Of a stretch of 64,000 nucleotides of DNA, positions 59,998-64,000 are shown piece by piece (position 1 is the first letter of the stretch; each line of letters starts with the position of its first letter). Origin of the DNA: Vitis vinifera (taxonomy: Eukaryota; Streptophyta; Magnoliopsida; Vitales; Vitaceae). The stretch lies in NCBI RefSeq assembly GCF_030704535.1, contig NC_081822.1, positions 1,746,001-1,810,000 of the forward strand. Direction: 5' to 3'. The notes under the pieces are model-generated. The model ran no database searches. It worked only from the letters and a program-made list of their open reading frames with translations, and was not told where the DNA came from. The translations under genes and the position numbers were made by a program.

Positions 59998-62900
59998 ATG
60001 ACCCAAGATGTGGAAATGAAAGACCGTACAGCTCCTTCGAACTCTGTTTCTTCCACTGGTCCATCCACTTTGCACCGTAAGTACAGACTTAAGATTATCT
60101 GTATTCATTTTAAATTATATGCTACGTTTAATCACCTCGATTTGGTAGGAATAAACAGAAACAAATTCAAAATTTGAATATTTGGTATTTGATTATTTGG
60201 GACCTACATCTAAAAATGATTTCTACTGTGCCTGATGTGATTTTTTTTTTTTTCAACTAAGTTGAAAGTTCTTTTCTTTTCCTTAACTTCAAACAGAGGA
60301 TTAGGATTTTTTGTTCATTTGTTTCCTCGTTATTTGGGATGTAGAGTTGAAGGAGATAGCATCACTCATCGAGACGGGTTCATACACCAAAGAGGTGCGG
60401 AGAATTGTGCGAGCTATTCGCCTCACGATGGCATTGAGGAGGAAGCTGAAGGTGCCAGTGCTCTCTGCCTTTCTTGATTTCGCTCTTGTGCCAGTTTCTG
60501 AAGCCCACTCCAGGTTGTCTGCGTATCTTCCCAAAGTAAGTGAGCCTTTGAGTGTCTTGGTTCTCTGGTATTTTTCATATAATTTTGTATTGTTTCTGTA
60601 AGTTTTTCCATATATCAATGTTATTGCCATCACTGTAGATGTGTAGATTGATGTTGTTAGTCATAATGAGTGTTTGGGGTAACCCAAAAATTAGGCTAGA
60701 TTAAGATGATATAGTATTGTATTCAGTGAAACAAAGGCAATCATGTGCACGAGCCTTTTGTGATATGAAATACTTATATTTTGAGACTGGAGGAATATTT
60801 TTCATGCTTACTTTAGAAGCGCAAAATCTATCTTATTCTAGAGGACTTGGAGGATCAGATGGAAAATTCTCAGTCTGTAAGGAGATGGATTAGTTGAAGG
60901 TAGGTAAATTATGTTATGTGCTCTTCAGCTGATTGCCTTAGCTACATTATGGAATGAAAATTATAAGGTTGGATGCCTTAGCCCTTCTGCTGGGGGGAAA
61001 ATCCCACAGCATCATTGGGTATACAAGTGATGTGTGGATCTAAGGTTTGACTGCAGTTCAATACAGTAACTATGCTAGTAGTTTTGGATGGTCATCCAAA
61101 ACACCCTAAGCAAGGATTTCAAATACTAATTAGCAAGATGATGGCTCAATTGTTGGTTTCCTGGAGGATTTGAAGTGCTTGAACCATTCATACATCTGCA
61201 ACATGTGGTGGGAAGAAGTGGCATATGTTCCAGTGATTAATGAGTCCTTGAGGCCCAGCTCAAGTGGTAAGGAGTTGTGGGAGGATTCAGATTTAAGTCA
61301 CAGTGTGGGGAATAAAAAAAGAGTTTACCTATCATTAAAAGAAAAGGTTTTAGTGATTACCAAGTTAATTTGTTTGGTACTGCACAGTTGCCCTTAGTCC
61401 TGCCCAAAAGGCTTGAAGTAATTTCTGACTTTTTTCTGAGAATGGCAGGTTTGCCTCAGGTGTTACCTGTATAGTTGATGATAGAATAAGTTTCTATAAA
61501 TGTGATCCGTCCATGTATAGAGAAGACCAATTATGGCAGCTATGAAATGTGAATTTGTATTCATTTGGAGTGGGAAGGGGGGAATGGTCTCTAGATAGGT
61601 TGAGTTGGCACAACGAGCTTCTAAATAAGGCTGGCCATGGGAATTGTAGTGGAATTCACAGTATGTATCTCTACATCCTTGCATCTATCTAATGAATGGT
61701 GAACTTTGATTTTTTACATTATGACATAGTAATTAAGATCCTTATATAAGCTTTTAAAGCATATTTAATTTCTTTGTGGAAATCCTTAGTGCTAAGGTTC
61801 ATTGTAATATTTGTTGTAGGAAGATGAGCATGACATGGAAGTTGACACAGCAACATCTGCCGATCAAGCTCCAGTGAAGCACTTAGTGCCCGAGCTTGAG
61901 ATTTACTGTTACTTGCTTGTATTAGTTTTTCTGATTGATCAGAAAAAGTACAATGAGGTTGGATTGATTTTATTGACTTGACTTCTTAATTTTCAACTTA
62001 GCATGAACCGATTAAGTTTGTCATATTGTAATATGGCTTAGTTGTGTTCCCATTCAGGCTAAAGCATGTTCTTCAGCAAGCATTGTTCGGCTTAAGAATC
62101 TGAATAGAAGAACTGTTGATGTTTTAGCATCCAAATTATACTTGTATTACTCATATAGCTATGAGCTTACAGGTCATCTAGCTGAAATTCGAGGGTGAGC
62201 TATCAATTTATCTTATTTTGTGTGCATTCCTGTAAAGATAGATATAGCACAATTCCATACATGTTAACATGTAGCAGGAATTAGAGAATTTGTAGCCAAA
62301 CATGAATTATATCTGTTCTTTTTGCTGACTTGAAAACCGTCCTATTTCCAGCAACCTCCTTGGCTTGCACCGGATTACAACATTGCGCCATGATGAGCTG
62401 GGCCAGGTTTGTGTCAAATTAACTTGGAAAAGTGTGCAGTGCATGTGTTTAAGGAGCTTATGTTTGATATAATCCATTACGATGCAGGAAACACTCCTCA
62501 ACCTCCTATTACGAAACTACCTCCACTACAACTTGTATGATCAGGCAGAAAAGCTGAGATCAAAGGCACCACGGTTCGAAGCACACTCAAATCAGCAGGT
62601 GCCTTGATGTATTGTTGTACTTTATTTTTGTGTGTGTATGTGTTTTTCCTATTATTTTGTTTTGTTTTCTTTCTTTAAATTTTGGGAATCAGGCATTATG
62701 GGTAATGATCCTGGCTCTCCCACATAACTCAGTGGCATGATCCATTGTACTTTCTGCTGATTAGGTTCCTGCTAGATGTCTACAAGCTGATTGATAATTA
62801 GCGCTTAACTTTCCAATTGGGTTCTGGTCAATGGACCTCCAAATTTATATGTTATTCGTTTCAATCCATTGTTACCCATCAATAACTGTTTGGTAAGAAA

Positions 62901-64000
62901 TTGAAACCAAGAGCCAACCAAAGCCAAAAATCCATTGAACATGGAGGCTTAAGCCGCTTGTAAAATATATACCAAAAGCCGACAAAGCCCTAAGACCCAT
63001 TGAAATCTATTGAATATTTGAGGCTTAAGCCTTAAAAGCCTTGAGGCAACAGTCTTAGCCTGTACTCCTCAACAGGGTAAGATTTGAGTCTCATCTCAAT
63101 TAGCCTCGAGTAAGGCTATAGCCTCAAATATAATTCACAGTGTCTCGCCTTGAGGTGAGCCTCAGGGCATTAGCCTCATTAGCCTTTGAAAGACTAGTTC
63201 CCCCCTGGAGTTCTCTAATAACTTAGCTCAGTGGCATGGGCCATTGTGCCCTCTGCTGTTCCTTCTAGAGGTCTACAAGCTGATAGTTACAGTTTGCAAC
63301 TTTCCAATTGGGTTCTGGCCCAGTAGACTTTTGTTTTATATGCTATTTGTTTTCATTCATTTGTCATCCATTAATAACTTTTCAGTAAGAAATTAAAACA
63401 ACTCATTTTATTATCATCACCGTGTATTTATTTTCAATATTTGTATCTTTGTTCACTCTCAATTAATTGTTACCAATCCCTGTTCATAATGGTTCCAGCA
63501 CTTTGTGATTGCAAATCTGGCTTGGTTGCCCTCCCTAGGGATCAAAATCTTATTAGAACATTTTTTTTCCTGCAGTTCTGTAGATATCTTTTCTACCTTG
63601 GGAAGATCCGTACAATTCAATTGGAGTATACCGATGCAAAAGAGAGTCTTCTACAGGCTGCTCGTAAGGCCCCTGCTGCAGCTCGAGGATTCCGAATTCA
63701 ATGTAACAAGTGGGCCATTATAGTCCGTTTACTGCTGGGAGAGATACCTGAAAGAACAGTATTCATGCAGAAAGGAATGGAGAAGGCTTTGAGGCCGTAC
63801 TTTGAACTTACAAATGTGAGTGTTGACTTGTTAAACTTGAAGCTTCTTTCTTAATTATTACAAGCACACACGTTAGTTCTCTTGTTTTAAACAAGGTCAG
63901 AGAATCATGATGGAAGATTGGTTAACTGCTCCCTTAATTCCATGAATCATTACTGGGGGTTTATGTAAAGCTAATTGTTTGGAGTTCTCTGGCCTTAAAC
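59998..64000 (+). CDS. RPN3: 26S proteasome lid subunit RPN3 (partial, 3' end beyond window)
   Basis: Non-ATPase subunit of the 19S regulatory particle lid, a solenoid PCI protein needed to assemble the 26S proteasome in cytosol and nucleus. Coding exons are 59998-60076, 60345-60535, 61820-61957, 62058-62194, 62352-62406, 62488-62598 and 63576-63815, with consistent phase and 317 residues so far; plant RPN3 has about 490, so the C-terminal PCI part lies past the window. The start MTQDVEMKD is the usual plant RPN3 N-terminus. Diagnostic stretches include [60 protein letters not shown] and [19 protein letters not shown]. Intron 2 holds a SINE and intron 6 a segment duplication. It may match Arabidopsis At1g20200 (RPN3a). 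Confidence 0.96.
61232..61359 (+). mobile_element. Older tRNA-derived SINE in RPN3 intron 2
   Basis: The body resembles the SINE at 43004: GAGGCCCAGCTCAAGTGG (A box), a degenerate B box (GATTTAAGTCAC) and a GAGTTTACCTAT tail motif like the other copy's AATTTACCTAT. An imperfectly bounded AGTGATTA repeat flanks it (61232-61239 and 61352-61359). It is more diverged, hence older. Confidence 0.75.
62710..63400. repeat. Duplicated 190-base segment in RPN3 intron 6
   Basis: About 62710-62908 and 63205-63400 share CTCAGTGGCATG, GTCTACAAGCTGAT, CTTTCCAATTGGGTTCTGG and AGTAAGAAATT-type words in the same order at roughly 75-80% identity by eye. Between them lies about 290 bases with two AGGCTTAAGCC palindromes (near 62946 and 63021). 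Confidence 0.8.

Overview
This is nuclear DNA from a flowering plant. Genes have GT-AG introns, sit in very AT-rich intergenic DNA, and are mixed with plant-type retrotransposons, DNA transposons and SINEs. Protein similarity and the look of the repeats suggest a woody eudicot, most likely a grapevine (Vitis) or close relative. That species call is inference; no database search was possible.

Layout. 1-2574 (-): 5' part of a nucleoredoxin-like gene, cut by the left edge. 8.6-15.3 kb: three small paralogous ATL23-type RING-H2 E3 ligases, two on + (8616-9014, 11719-12102) and one on - (14915-15304). 17731-20007 (-): intronless 758-residue PLS-DYW pentatricopeptide repeat (PPR) RNA-editing protein. 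20.4-22.8 kb: degraded repeats. 22762-27503: complete but inactivated Ty1/copia retrotransposon with both LTRs and a 5-bp target duplication. 30495-32380 (+): four-exon DsbA/thioredoxin-fold secretory protein. 33-39 kb: two near-identical 1.16-kb non-autonomous DNA transposons. 40201-45146 (+): eight-exon Alba protein with an RGG tail. 46066-49301: 3.2-kb Mutator-like element with 68-bp inverted repeats, a perfect 9-bp target duplication and a gene fragment inside. 49414-52681 (+): six-exon FAD monooxygenase, whose TATA box lies inside that target duplication. 53-58.6 kb: two solo LTRs of one family in opposite orientation, then a PIF/Harbinger-like element. 59998-64000 (+): first seven coding exons of the 26S proteasome lid subunit RPN3, cut by the right edge.

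How the genes relate. They do not form one pathway. The order PPR, thioredoxin-like, Alba, RPN3 resembles, as far as I can recall it, the Arabidopsis chromosome 1 block At1g20230-At1g20225-At1g20220-At1g20200, so this looks like a conserved ancestral gene block that has been widened by transposons. Two genes concern ubiquitin-proteasome turnover (the ATL ligases and RPN3) and two concern thiol-redox folds, but nothing suggests co-regulation beyond the shared upstream block of the three ATL copies.

The most notable structural event is the Mutator-like insertion at the TATA box of the FAD monooxygenase gene. It duplicated the TATA box and put the element's inverted repeat where the native upstream promoter used to be.
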